Shown piece after piece: positions 52,953-61,351 of a stretch of 64,000 nucleotides of DNA. The notes under the pieces were generated by a model. It was not told where the DNA came from, ran no database searches, and saw only the letters and a list, made by a program, of their open reading frames with translations. The DNA lies in the NCBI RefSeq assembly GCF_031884435.1, contig NZ_CP134779.1, forward strand, positions 62,001-126,000. The letters are read 5' to 3'. This stretch comes from Bosea sp. 685. GTDB lineage: Bacteria; Pseudomonadota; Alphaproteobacteria; Rhizobiales; Beijerinckiaceae. Made by a program: the position numbers and the translations under genes. The first letter of the stretch is position 1. Each line of letters opens with the position of its first letter.

Positions 52953-54083
52953 CTAGCGGGATCCATTGTATTGAGGAAGCTGGGGCTTGCCGCCGAAAAT
53001 TAAACTCTGCGGATCCCGTTCCACTCCCTGCAAGGCGTGACCAAAGCCCGTAAGCATTCGCCGGCCGTCGCTTGTCAAGGTTTCGATGCTGCGCAGACCG
53101 GCACCAGTGAAGCGGCTGATCTCAGCGGTAATCTCTGCGGTGCGCTTATCAAGATTGTCGGCGAGCACGCGGAGAGACTTCGCAACCTCGCTGACATCGT
53201 CGAAGGCGCTGCGACCGTCCTGGCCGGCGGCTTTATTCAGGAACGACTGCGCTCCAATCAGCACGCCCTCCACCTGATCGGCCGCCCTGTTGAGCTTTTC
53301 GGCAGTCGACGTCACGTCCTTCACTGCCTTGCTGAAATTGCCACTTCCGAGCGCCCCGGTAAACCTGTCAACGTCGTCGATGACCAAGGCGACATTCTTT
53401 TGATCGAGCGAGCGGATGGTCTCGGTGAGTTCCTCGCTGAACGCACCGAGCTTCTCCGTAAACGGGGCGATAAACTCGGCAACCGATCCGATGCTCTGCA
53501 TCACCTTTTCGACACCGCGTGAATTGTCGCCGAGTGCCGCTGAGAATTTCTCCGCGTTTTTGATTGTGTCGCCGATCGAGCCAGAATTTGCCTTGACCGT
53601 CTCCTCGATCCCGCCCAGGGCCTCGTCGACGCGCTTGGCGACGGTGCGCACGGTCTCCAGGATGCTTTCTGAAGGTTCGGCGATAATGGTCGGAAGAGGT
53701 TGACCCGGCAGCTTGGTCAAGATCGGTGAATTCGAATCGCCACCAAGAAGCTGAACGGCGACGACACCGGCAAGTCCCTGCGCCTCAATGCGCGCGCGGG
53801 TATCGACGCGGAGCGGCGTCGAGCGGTCAACCTTGATCACAGCGTAGATTTGGCGCGGATCGTCAGGATGAAGGTCGATTTGCGTCACCTCGCCGACGCG
53901 CAGGCCGTTGAAAAGCACGCTGGAGCCGCGGCCAAGGCCCGATACCTTGTCGTTGAAGACGAGCCGGACGGCCTCCTTTTTGTCGCTGCTGCCGTTATTA
54001 AACCAGTAAACGAACCCGAATAGCGCGGCCAGAGCCGCGAGCGTGAACAGCCCGACAAGCGTATGACTAGCTCGTGATTCCAT
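52953..54083 (-). CDS. MCE/MlaD family protein without transporter partners
   Basis: A 376-residue membrane-anchored protein. One membrane segment (TLVGLFTLAALAALFGFVYWF) at the amino end is followed by the MCE/MlaD core (VSGLGRGSSVLFNGLRVGEV ... RARIEAQGLAGVVAVQLLGG), then long helical, coiled-coil-like repeats (TIKNAEKFSAALGDNSRG, DVDRFTGALGSGNFSKAV) to the end. MCE proteins form rings that shuttle lipids between membranes, together with MlaE- and MlaF-type ABC subunits. No such genes lie beside it here. The Met at 54083 is chosen; an in-frame Met six codons earlier exists. The gene looks less GC-rich by eye than most genes in the window. Confidence 0.88.
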   Translation of the reverse strand: MESRASHTLVGLFTLAALAALFGFVYWFNNGSSDKKEAVRLVFNDKVSGLGRGSSVLFNGLRVGEVTQIDLHPDDPRQIYAVIKVDRSTPLRVDTRARIEAQGLAGVVAVQLLGGDSNSPILTKLPGQPLPTIIAEPSESILETVRTVAKRVDEALGGIEETVKANSGSIGDTIKNAEKFSAALGDNSRGVEKVMQSIGSVAEFIAPFTEKLGAFSEELTETIRSLDQKNVALVIDDVDRFTGALGSGNFSKAVKDVTSTAEKLNRAADQVEGVLIGAQSFLNKAAGQDGRSAFDDVSEVAKSLRVLADNLDKRTAEITAEISRFTGAGLRSIETLTSDGRRMLTGFGHALQGVERDPQSLIFGGKPQLPQYNGSR

Positions 54084-54142
54084 AGCCGAGACTGTTTCCA
54101 ATTATTCGGGTCAGGTGGTTTGGTTCCGCTTCCTTCCGATAG

Positions 54143-54727
54143 CGGTATCACAAAGCGTGCGGCCGGGTCGCTCATCCACCGGCCCGATACGCAATTACTG
54201 CCGGTGGCCGCGAGCTAATCAGCGCGAGATGGTGGCTCGTGCCGGGCTGGTGGAAGAGGTCGCTGAAGGAAGTCCCCTCGACCTTCAATGCTCGCGTGGA
54301 GACGGTCGATACCTCGGCGATGTTCCGGGACTCCTTCAAGCGCCGTCGCTGCATCGTGCCGGCATCAGGCTTTTACGAATGGACGGGACCGAAGGAAGAT
54401 AGGACCCCGCACTATTTCAGCGCTGCCGATGGCGGCCTGCTCGGGATTGCGGGCCTATGGGATCGTTGGCGCAATCCTGAAGGGGCGGACATCATCAGCT
54501 GCACGATGGTCGTTCGGGACGCGGATGAGTGGACGTCCAAATATCACGACCGGATGCCGTCATTCCTTCAGCCCGATCAATTCAACGCATGGATGAGTGG
54601 CGAAGCGGGCAAGGAGATTTTGCGCTCGACGCCGCCCCAGCTTCAGGAGTGGATCGTATCAAAGCAAGTCAACAAGACCGGCCAGGGTGATGATGATCCG
54701 AGGTCGATCGAACTGTCGCTGATTTGA
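54143..54727 (+). pseudogene. SOS response-associated peptidase (SRAP/YedK), 5'-truncated
   Basis: The frame carries the core of a SRAP/YedK protein, which crosslinks to abasic DNA through an amino-terminal Cys2. The LISARWWLVPGWWKRS, FNARVETVDTS, PASGFYEWTG (active-site Glu) and YHDRMPSFL (active-site His) blocks are present up to the natural end. The front is broken: only an ACGR-like remnant without an ATG and ARYAITAGGREL remain, and roughly 35-40 residues, including the YNIAPTQ-type motif, appear deleted. The first usable start is a GTG at 54239. Without Cys2 at the amino terminus the protein would lack the known chemistry. It lies next to tRNA-Ser and the orphan MCE gene. Confidence 0.75.
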
Positions 54728-54854
54728 CAGCATTTCTGAAACGGGAGCGCAGACGCAATTCCGGATGCTCGACGGGCATCGCTGCGCGGCGTTGGGCTCG
54801 GGGGGCGGGTTTGCGACCGTGCGTGAGCGATTTCAACCGCATAGCGGATGGAAG

Positions 54855-54944
54855 TGGCGGACAGGGAGGGATTTGAACCCCCGATACCCTTGCGGGTATG
54901 CCGCATTTCGAGTGCGGTGCATTCGACCACTCTGCCACCTGTCC
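54855..54944 (-). tRNA. tRNA-Ser (anticodon CGA)
   Basis: On the minus strand the sequence folds as a serine tRNA: acceptor GGACAGG / CCTGTCC, D arm, anticodon stem CCGCA / TGCGG with loop CTCGAAA (anticodon CGA, bases 54908-54910), long variable arm (ATACCCGCAAGGGTAT) and T arm GGGGGTTCAAATCCCTC. The CCA end is encoded. The large variable arm and loop confirm serine. A patch with foreign-looking genes lies immediately beside it. Confidence 0.95.
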
Positions 54945-55249
54945 GCGGTCGCACTTCGTCGAAGCGGGCTGGTTACTACACGCCACATCAGGCGGAGACA
55001 AGCCTTGGCAACGTCATAAATCGGCAAGCCTGACGTGCTTTTGCTTGACCTCGCCTAACCCAAGGACTATCGAGCCTCGTCCGGCGTGGGGAAACCCGCG
55101 CCCGATCTCTTTTGGCGTTCTGGTTTCGCGTTTCGCGTGCCGCACCCGACAGAGCAAACCAAACCACGCAACCGACTGCCAAAAAGCTGTCCCGCGTGCG
55201 CCTCCTCAAGGGGGCCATGACAGGGCAGGGCTGAACATGGAGAACAATG
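54945..55249. other. Intergenic stretch, 305 bases: rplU promoter and leader
   Basis: This gap holds a promoter candidate at 55045-55073 and a ~170-base untranslated leader to rplU. A short GC-rich inverted stretch and pyrimidine-rich runs are present, but I see no coding frame with a ribosome site and no conserved leader motif I can name. Confidence 0.5.
55045..55073 (+). promoter_or_regulatory. Candidate sigma-70 promoter of rplU
   Basis: TTGACC (55045-55050) and TATCGA (55068-55073) are spaced by 17 bases, a fair match to a housekeeping promoter. Transcription would begin near 55080, leaving a leader of ~170 bases to the L21 start. Confidence 0.4.
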
Positions 55250-55939
55250 ATGTTCGCAGTCATCAAAACCGGCGGCAAGCAGTTTCGCGTCGCCGCGAAC
55301 GATGAAATCACCATCGCCAAGCTCGTTGGAGAGCCTGGCGACACCGTCGCCTTCGGCGAGGTGCTGATGCTGACCGATGGCGAGAAGTCGACCGTCGGCG
55401 CGCCCTTCCTCGGCGACATCACCGTCGCCGGCGAGATCGTCAAGCAGGCGCGCGGCGAGAAGGTCATCGCCTTCAAGAAGCGCCGTCGCCAGAACTCGAA
55501 GCGCAAGCGCGGCTTCCGCGCCGAGCTGACGATCGTGCGCATCACCGACATCCTCACCGGCGGCAAGAAGCCGGAGATGAAGAAGGGCGATGCTTCCGCC
55601 GTGGCTTTGAAGGCTGCTTCGCCCGCGACCAAGGGCAAGGCCGAGCCGAAGGCCGCCAAGAGCGCTGCCAAGACTGAGGGCCTCGACGCTTCGAACCTCT
55701 CGCTGATCTCGGGCGTCGGCCCGACCATCGAGAAGAAGCTGCGCGCCGCCGGCATCGCCTCCTGGAACGACATCGCCGCCTGGAGCGAGGCCGATGTCGC
55801 CAAATGGGACGAGGAGCTGAAGCTCCGCGGCCGCGCCACCCGCGAGGAATGGGTCGAGCAGGCCAAGGAACTCCTGGCCGGCAAGCCCCCGCGGGCCAAG
55901 GCGGACCAGGCCGAACTGGCGTCCGGCGAGGACTACTGA
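55250..55939 (+). CDS. rplU: 50S ribosomal protein L21 with C-terminal HhH extension
   Basis: Ribosomal protein L21 (residues ~1-105: MFAVIKTGGKQFRVAANDEI, GEIVKQARGEKVIAFKKRRR), with a ~125-residue extension. The extension has an Ala/Lys-rich linker (PATKGKAEPKAAKSAAKTEG) and a helix-hairpin-helix-like domain (LISGVGPTIEKKLRAAGIAS, WNDIAAWSEADV) found in L21 of Rhizobiales. I chose the ATG at 55250 because GGAGA lies six bases upstream; the preceding ATG at 55247 is an in-frame alternative. First gene before rpmA. Confidence 0.95.
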   Translation: MFAVIKTGGKQFRVAANDEITIAKLVGEPGDTVAFGEVLMLTDGEKSTVGAPFLGDITVAGEIVKQARGEKVIAFKKRRRQNSKRKRGFRAELTIVRITDILTGGKKPEMKKGDASAVALKAASPATKGKAEPKAAKSAAKTEGLDASNLSLISGVGPTIEKKLRAAGIASWNDIAAWSEADVAKWDEELKLRGRATREEWVEQAKELLAGKPPRAKADQAELASGEDY

Positions 55940-55975
55940 CAGCTCCTGTCAGGCATCCCCGCAGTTTCATCTCCG

Positions 55976-56006
55976 AACCCGGTGGCTTTTGCCGCCGATT
56001 CGGGTT
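55976..56006 (+). other. Intercistronic stem-loop between rplU and rpmA
   Basis: An imperfect hairpin (AACCCGGTGGC / GCCGCCGATTCGGGTT) lies between the two ribosomal genes, without a T tract. Possibly a processing or stability element. Confidence 0.4.
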
Positions 56007-56039
56007 AAGCAGGCTACAGAGTTTTTGAGGTAGGGCGTT

Positions 56040-56306
56040 ATGGCTCACAAAAAGGCAGGCGGTTCGTCCCGCAACGGTCGCGACTCCGAAAGCAAACGCC
56101 TCGGCGTGAAGCGCTTCGGCGACCAGGCGGTCGTTCCCGGCAACATCATCATCCGCCAGCGCGGAACCAAATGGCACGCGGGCGTGAATGTCGGCATGGG
56201 CAAGGATCATACCTTGTTCGCGCTCACGTCCGGCCGCGTCCGATTCATTACGAAGCTCGGCCGAGCTTTCGTGAACGTAGTCCCGGCCCAACAGGCCGCA
56301 GAGTAA
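56040..56306 (+). CDS. rpmA: 50S ribosomal protein L27
   Basis: An 88-residue L27 with the canonical start [21 protein letters not shown] and [22 protein letters not shown]. The amino-terminal tail near the peptidyl-transferase centre is intact without the long presequence found in Firmicutes. It follows rplU by 100 bases, the universal order. A terminator follows. Confidence 0.97.
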   Translation: MAHKKAGGSSRNGRDSESKRLGVKRFGDQAVVPGNIIIRQRGTKWHAGVNVGMGKDHTLFALTSGRVRFITKLGRAFVNVVPAQQAAE

Positions 56307-56404
56307 ACGGCGGATAGGGAATTTCCTCGATCCGCCGGTTCCACCGAACCGGATCGGATCAAGGGTCTAAACCCTAAGCGGGTTTCCCGAAGGTCAAGGA
56401 AAAG

Positions 56405-56436
56405 GGGAGGTGGGACAAAATCCCAGCTCCTTTTTT
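56405..56436 (+). terminator. Rho-independent terminator after rpmA
   Basis: A GGAG-G-TGGGA / TCCCA-G-CTCC stem with a CAAAA loop is followed by a T6 run. It ends the rplU-rpmA transcript before the acetyltransferase gene, which starts 23 bases later; that gene may still be read through. Confidence 0.8.
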
Positions 56437-56459
56437 CGTTTGCGCCGACGGAGAGACCG

Positions 56460-57110
56460 ATGTTCCCCGAATTGACCCGCGACGATGTCTTCCGGCTCGA
56501 GACCCGCCGTCTCTGGCTGCGCTGGACCCGCATGGCCGATGCTTCCGCCATCCTGCGTCTCGCGGGGGAGAAAGCCGTGGCCGAGATGACGGCCGCGATT
56601 CCGCATCCCTACCCGGTCGATGCGGTCGAGCCTTTCATCTTCGCGATGCGCAAGGGCAATGCGCTGGGCGAGCACCTCGTGCTGGCGATCACGCCGCGCG
56701 CCAAGCCCAACGAGCTGATCGGCATGATCGGCGCGCATAAGCAGGCGACGGGCATTCCCTTCATCGGCTACTGGCTCGGCACCCCGCATTGGGGCAAGGG
56801 CTTTGCGACGGAGGCCGTGCAGGCGCTGATCGACACGCTGTTCACGCTTGTCGACGTGCCGGCGATCGATGCCGATACGCGCGTCATCAACCCGGCCTCG
56901 CGCCGCGTGCTGGAGAAGTCCGGCTTCCGGCAGGAGGGCTCATTCCTCAAGTCGCTGCCGGCGCGCGGCGGGCTCTTCCCCTGCGAGCAGTTCCGGCTCG
57001 ATCGCTCGACCTGGTCGGCGCTGAAGAGCTGGGGCTCGAGCGGCTGGGCACATGCGCCCGACTTCGCTCCCGAGGTCGAGGCGGCATCCGGCGAGCCCTG
57101 TCCGGCATGA
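56460..57110 (+). CDS. GNAT family N-acetyltransferase (RimJ/RimL-like)
   Basis: A 216-residue acetyltransferase. It has the opening RLETRRLWLRWTRMADA, the acetyl-CoA-binding part WLGTPHWGKGFATEA (motif A variant) and a later RVLEKSGFRQEGSFL. This resembles the RimJ/RimL branch that acetylates ribosomal-protein amino termini. GNAT genes follow rpmA in many Rhizobiales, and the substrate here may be ribosomal. A strong bidirectional terminator separates it from the next gene. Confidence 0.85.
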   Translation: MFPELTRDDVFRLETRRLWLRWTRMADASAILRLAGEKAVAEMTAAIPHPYPVDAVEPFIFAMRKGNALGEHLVLAITPRAKPNELIGMIGAHKQATGIPFIGYWLGTPHWGKGFATEAVQALIDTLFTLVDVPAIDADTRVINPASRRVLEKSGFRQEGSFLKSLPARGGLFPCEQFRLDRSTWSALKSWGSSGWAHAPDFAPEVEAASGEPCPA

Positions 57111-57141
57111 CGGTGTGAAGCCTGCTCCGGCATGAAAACAG

Positions 57142-57174
57142 GAAAGGCCCCGGAGTGATCCGGGGCCTTTCTCT
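57142..57174. terminator. Bidirectional rho-independent terminator
   Basis: A perfect stem GGAAAGGCCCCGGA-type against TCCGGGGCCTTTC (GTGA loop) flanked by A- and T-containing runs. It ends the plus-strand GNAT transcript and the minus-strand epimerase transcript. Confidence 0.8.
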
Positions 57175-57209
57175 TATGGCAGGCCTGACTCTCGCGGAGA
57201 CAGACGCCC

Positions 57210-58193
57210 TTACCTCACGAAGTTCCCGCCTAGTTCGTCCTCGATATGGATGCGGATGATCTCCTCGAAGCTCGATTCGGCGGTGAAGCCGAGCGCGGTC
57301 GCCCGCTGCGGATCGAAATTGCGCGGCCAGCCCGCGACGATGCCGTCGATCACCGGATCGGGCACGCGCTTGATGCGCGCCACGACATTGTCGCCGGCGA
57401 CCTTGCGCAGCGCCTCGATCTGCTCGGCGACGGTGCAGGAATAGCCGGGCATGGTCAGGTTGCGGCGCGGGCCGATCGCGGCTGTATCCATCGTCGCGGC
57501 GTGGGTGAGGAAGCCGACGGCCGAGCGCGGCGAGGCGTGCCAATGGCGCACCTGGTCGGAGACCGGCAACACGGCGTCGATGCCATTGAGCGGCTCGCGG
57601 AGGATGTTGGAGAAGAAGCCCGAAGCCGCCTTGTTGGGCGTGCCCGGCCTGACGCAGATCGTCGGGAAGCGGATGCCGACGCCGTCGAAGAAGCCGCGAC
57701 GGCTATAGTCGGAGAGCAGCAATTCGCAGATCGCCTTCTGCGTGCCGTAGCTCGTCAGCGGCGTGGTGAAGAACTCGTCTTCGATCTTGTCGTGGAACGG
57801 CGCGCCGAACACGGCGACTGAGGAGGTGAAGACCAGGCGCGGCTTGTAGCCGTCGCCGGCCTTGCGGATCGCCTCGAAGAGATGGCGCGTGCCGTCGAGA
57901 TTGATGCGGTAGCCCTTGTCGAAATCGGCCTCGGCTTCGCCGGAGACGACGGCGGCGAGATGCACGATCAATTCCGGGCGCGAGGCGATCAACCCTTCGG
58001 CCTCGCCTTCATTGGCGAGGTCGGAGACCACGGCGTCGAAGGTGAAGGGGCAGGCCGCAGGCGCAGTCGCGGCGACAACGTCCTGCGCCGTGACCTTGTC
58101 GATCGGCTTACCGCCGAGTTCGCCGCTATGGGCCAGCCGTTCGATGAATTTGCGGCCGACCATGCCGGCGCCGCCGAGAACGAGAATATGCAT
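57210..58193 (-). CDS. denD: D-erythronate dehydrogenase-like NAD-dependent epimerase, paralog 1
   Basis: A 327-residue extended SDR. It has the glycine motif LGGAGMVGRKFIERL, HLAAVVSGEAEADFDKGYRINLDGTRHLFEA and the YGTQKAICELLLSDYSRRG active-site block. These blocks match my recollection of DenD, the D-erythronate 4-dehydrogenase of the sugar-acid pathway, but that is family-level. It starts with an ATG right at the Rossmann strand. Its upstream neighbour is a paralog (58232). The expected partner genes of D-erythronate catabolism (kinase, other dehydrogenases) are not seen next to it. Confidence 0.75.
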   Translation of the reverse strand: MHILVLGGAGMVGRKFIERLAHSGELGGKPIDKVTAQDVVAATAPAACPFTFDAVVSDLANEGEAEGLIASRPELIVHLAAVVSGEAEADFDKGYRINLDGTRHLFEAIRKAGDGYKPRLVFTSSVAVFGAPFHDKIEDEFFTTPLTSYGTQKAICELLLSDYSRRGFFDGVGIRFPTICVRPGTPNKAASGFFSNILREPLNGIDAVLPVSDQVRHWHASPRSAVGFLTHAATMDTAAIGPRRNLTMPGYSCTVAEQIEALRKVAGDNVVARIKRVPDPVIDGIVAGWPRNFDPQRATALGFTAESSFEEIIRIHIEDELGGNFVR

Positions 58194-58231
58194 TGGGGTT
58201 CCTCTGGTGATTCTTCTGATGATGAATGGGT

Positions 58232-59248
58232 TCAGTTGGGCAGGCGGCCGCCGAGGTCATCCTCGATATGAACGCGGATGATCTCGTCGAAATCGCGTTC
58301 GGCCTGGAAACCAAGCGCCGTCGCGCGGGCGGTATCGAAACGGGTCGGCCAGCCGGCGACGATGTCGGTCACCGTCTTGTCGGGCGCGCGGCGGATCAGC
58401 TTCACCGCCCTGTCGCCCGCGACGCGGCGCAGTGCTTCGATCTGCTCGCCGACGGTGACGCAGACGCCGGGCATGGACAGGTTGATCCGCGGTCCCAGTT
58501 CCTCGCGTGCGAGCCCGGCCGCATGGATCAGGAAGCCGACCGCCGAGCGCGGGCTGGCATGGGTGAAGAGAGTGTCGTCGGCGACCGGAAGCAGAGCCTC
58601 CATGCCCTGCAATGGCTCGCGAATGATGCCGGAGAAGAAGCCGCCCGCCGAAGCGTTGGGCTTGCCCGGTCGCACGACGATGGAGGGGAAGCGGATACCG
58701 ACGCCGTCGAGGAAGCCTCGACGCGCGTAATCGGCCAGCAGTAATTCGCCGATGGCCTTCTGCGTACCGTAGCTCGTCAGCGGCGCGACGTGGAATTCGT
58801 CAGGAATCGCAGCCGGATAGGGTGCGCCGAAGACGCCGCTCGATGTGGTGAAGACGAGTTTCGGCACATAGGCCCTGTCGCCTTTTCGGGCACTGCCGCC
58901 TCCATGGCGGATGGCTTCGAGGAGTGCGCGGGTGCCGTCGAGATTGACGCGGTAGCCCTTGTCGAAATCGCGCTCCGCTTCGCCCGAGATGATCGCCGCG
59001 TGATGGAAGATCAGATCCGGTCGCGGCGCGATCAATGCCGCGGCGATGGCGGGATCGGCGAAATCCTCAGTGCGCGCCTCGACGCGGCCGGCGAGTTCGG
59101 GAGGCAGGGCGGGAGACAGGGAAGGCGGGACGACATCGGTCAGCGTCAGCCGACTGATGCTGCGCCCGGCGATTCGTCCCTCGCGCGCGAGGCGTTCGGT
59201 GAGCTTGCGGCCGACCATGCCGGCCGCACCGGTAACGAGGACATGCAT
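58232..59248 (-). CDS. D-erythronate dehydrogenase-like NAD-dependent epimerase, paralog 2
   Basis: A 338-residue paralog of the next gene, with VTGAAGMVGRKLTERLAREG, a longer insertion after GSARKGDRAYVPKL, and the same YGTQKAIGELLLADYARRG block. The shared carboxy-terminal pattern FDEIIRVHIEDDLGG is strong evidence of recent shared ancestry. I chose the ATG at 59248; the frame runs upstream to 59374 into a family B repeat. Only 38 bases separate the two paralogs, so they are co-transcribed. Confidence 0.75.
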   Translation of the reverse strand: MHVLVTGAAGMVGRKLTERLAREGRIAGRSISRLTLTDVVPPSLSPALPPELAGRVEARTEDFADPAIAAALIAPRPDLIFHHAAIISGEAERDFDKGYRVNLDGTRALLEAIRHGGGSARKGDRAYVPKLVFTTSSGVFGAPYPAAIPDEFHVAPLTSYGTQKAIGELLLADYARRGFLDGVGIRFPSIVVRPGKPNASAGGFFSGIIREPLQGMEALLPVADDTLFTHASPRSAVGFLIHAAGLAREELGPRINLSMPGVCVTVGEQIEALRRVAGDRAVKLIRRAPDKTVTDIVAGWPTRFDTARATALGFQAERDFDEIIRVHIEDDLGGRLPN

Positions 59249-59340
59249 GGCTTCCCCTCGAGATTTCCTCTGCGGATGGCGTGCGTTGATCGCAGTTGCT
59301 CGATTTTGGGGGCGCAGGCCTGTCAGCCTGCGCCCGGATT

Positions 59341-59446
59341 TAGAGCAATTGAACGATCCAATCGGATCGCTCAATTGCTCCGGCCTTTTGTTTTAACGCG
59401 TTTTCTTCACGCGAACCGGTACCCACTTCGCTCGAAAAACGCTCTA
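59341..59446. repeat. Interspersed repeat, family B, copy 2
   Basis: A 106-base element bounded by TAGAGC and GCTCTA. It holds the hairpin GAGCAATTGAACGATCC / GGATCGCTCAATTGCTC, then CTTTTGTTTTAACGCGTTTTC and CACGCGAACCGGTACCCA. It matches the element at 26201 over most of its length. It lies right after the SDR gene that ends at 59452, between the SDR gene and the denD-like paralog. Confidence 0.85.
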
Positions 59447-59451
59447 GAGCT

Positions 59452-60198
59452 TCAGAGCGCGAAGCCGCCATCGGCGAGATGGATCTGGCCCGTGGTGTAG
59501 CTTGCCTCGTCGGAGGCGAGATAGACCGCAAGCCAGGCGATTTCCTCGGCCGTGCCGAGCCGGCCCATGGGCTGGCGATCGATGAAGGCTTGGCGGGCCG
59601 CGGCCTCGCTGGTCTTGGTCAGCGCAGCCAGATCCTTGATGCGGTGATCGAGCGAGGGCGACTGGATCGTGCCCGGGCAGATCGCGTTCGAGCGAATGCC
59701 CTTCTTGATGTAGTCGGCCGCGACAGCCTTGGTCAGGCCGATCACGGCTGCCTTGGTCGCACCATAGACATAGCGGTTCGGGATGCCGCGCACTGAGCCG
59801 GCGCCCGAGGCGATGTTGACGATCGAGCCCTTGCCGGCGGCGAGCATGCCGGGAACGAAGGCCTTGATCGTGCGGTGCATCGACTTGACGTTGAGGTCGA
59901 AGGAGAACTCCCAGGCCTTGTCGTCGCATTCCAGGATGGTGCCGTGATGCACGAAGCCGGCGGCGTTCACCAGAATGTCGATGGTGCCGATCTTCTCGGC
60001 GAAGGCCTCGACCGCCTTGGTCGAGAGCACGTCGAGCTTGCGCTTCTTCGCCTTCGGAATGCCCTCCAGCAAGGCGACATCCTTGTCGGTCGCATAAACC
60101 GTCGCGCCCTCGGCGACGAAGGCTTCGGCGATTGCGCGGCCGATGCCCTGTCCGGCCGCGGTGACGACCGCGACCTTGCCCTTCAAACGTCCTGCCAT
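59452..60198 (-). CDS. SDR family oxidoreductase (DHRS6/keto-deoxy sugar acid dehydrogenase-like)
   Basis: A 248-residue classical SDR. TAAGQGIGRAIAEAFVAEG, a NAAG variant (VNAAGFVHHG), INIASG-type Ser region (NIASGAGSVRG) and YGATKAA active site are seen. The CPGTIQSPSLDHRI block is like DHRS6/BDH2 and keto-3-deoxy-sugar acid dehydrogenases. The ATG at 60198 is chosen; more upstream codons have no ribosome site. Its location with the denD-like genes suggests sugar-acid metabolism. Confidence 0.82.
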   Translation of the reverse strand: MAGRLKGKVAVVTAAGQGIGRAIAEAFVAEGATVYATDKDVALLEGIPKAKKRKLDVLSTKAVEAFAEKIGTIDILVNAAGFVHHGTILECDDKAWEFSFDLNVKSMHRTIKAFVPGMLAAGKGSIVNIASGAGSVRGIPNRYVYGATKAAVIGLTKAVAADYIKKGIRSNAICPGTIQSPSLDHRIKDLAALTKTSEAAARQAFIDRQPMGRLGTAEEIAWLAVYLASDEASYTTGQIHLADGGFAL

Positions 60199-60214
60199 GG
60201 TATTTCGTCCCTGT

Positions 60215-61351
60215 TCAGCCGGCTTTTTGCAGTTGCTTGCGCATGTGAGTGAGCCGCCGGTCGGCCAACTCCTGGTGATGGGTGATCGTGTAGCCGAGCC
60301 GCTCATACCAGCCGATGCGCTGGGTCAGCTTGGCGTGGGTGTAGAGATGGACCGCGTCGAATTGCAGCGCCTGGGCGCGCTCATCGGCAAAGTCCATCAA
60401 GGCACGGCCGAGTTTGCGCCCGGCCGCTTCGGGCGCAACAGCGATGCTCCAGAGCGTGAACTTGCCGTCCTCGATCTCAAGCACGAGCGCAGCCTCAAGC
60501 CCGCTTGCGCCATCAGTCAGCCAGACTTCGTGCTCGGCGACGACCTGGGCGTAATCGGCGATGCGCGGCAGCGAAGGTACGCCGATGATGCTTTCATTGG
60601 GCGTGTAGGCTGCGTTCTTCAGCGCCAGGATTGCCGGAATGTCGTTCGTGGTGGCGCGGCGCAGCGGGACCGTGCCGGCGTGCGCCATCGGCTGGTTGAA
60701 GGCGGCAAGGGAGAGCTTCTGCGCGCCGTCGGCGTCGAAATTCTCCGGCGCGAGCCAGCGCCGGAAGCCCTGCGCGCGGACCGGCCATTCGCTGTCGAGG
60801 ATCGAGAACCAGGCGGTGTCGCGGTTCTTGTCCTTGACCACCATGTGTTGGCGGAACAGCCCCTCATATTGGAAGCCGAAGCGCAAGGCGGCGCGCTTGG
60901 AAGGCTCGTTCAGATTGTTGCACTTCCATTCGAAGCGGCGATAGCCGAGCGAGAAGCCGTATTCGCCGCAGAGATAGATCGCCTCGGTGGCGACGCGCGT
61001 CTTCTGCAACACCGGCGAATAGGTGATGTAGCCGACTTCGAAGACGCCCTGCTCGGGACGGATCTCCATCAACCAGAGATGGCCCTTGGCCTTGCCGTCC
61101 GCCTTGTCGATGACCGCGAAGGGCACGATGCCGGCCTTGCTCGCCATCATCCCGAGCAATTCGCGATAGCTCTCGCGCGATTGCGGCGGATGGGCCGGCA
61201 TCCAGTCCCAGATGTGGTCGTGGCCCTGGTTCACCGCCCAGATCTCGTCGAGATGGCGGGCGGGATCGATCGGCTCAAGTCGGCAATACTGGCCTTCGAG
61301 CACCTTGGCGGGTGGGAATGGCGGCGCCTTCCAGTTGAGCAGTGCCGTCAT
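60215..61351 (-). CDS. Fusion of two GNAT acetyltransferase domains
   Basis: A 378-residue protein with two GNAT domains in tandem. Residues ~1-205 are a RimJ/RimL-type domain (CRLEPIDPARHLDEIWAVN, FEVGYITYSPVLQKTRVATEA, YRRFEWKCNNLNEPSKRAAL). Residues ~225-378 are a second GNAT domain (LRRATTNDIPAILALKNAAY, IAVAPEAAGRKLGRALMDFA). Two catalytic domains in one chain is unusual. The start overlaps the small upstream gene as ATGA. No signal or membrane segment. Substrates unknown. Confidence 0.82.
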   Translation of the reverse strand: MTALLNWKAPPFPPAKVLEGQYCRLEPIDPARHLDEIWAVNQGHDHIWDWMPAHPPQSRESYRELLGMMASKAGIVPFAVIDKADGKAKGHLWLMEIRPEQGVFEVGYITYSPVLQKTRVATEAIYLCGEYGFSLGYRRFEWKCNNLNEPSKRAALRFGFQYEGLFRQHMVVKDKNRDTAWFSILDSEWPVRAQGFRRWLAPENFDADGAQKLSLAAFNQPMAHAGTVPLRRATTNDIPAILALKNAAYTPNESIIGVPSLPRIADYAQVVAEHEVWLTDGASGLEAALVLEIEDGKFTLWSIAVAPEAAGRKLGRALMDFADERAQALQFDAVHLYTHAKLTQRIGWYERLGYTITHHQELADRRLTHMRKQLQKAG

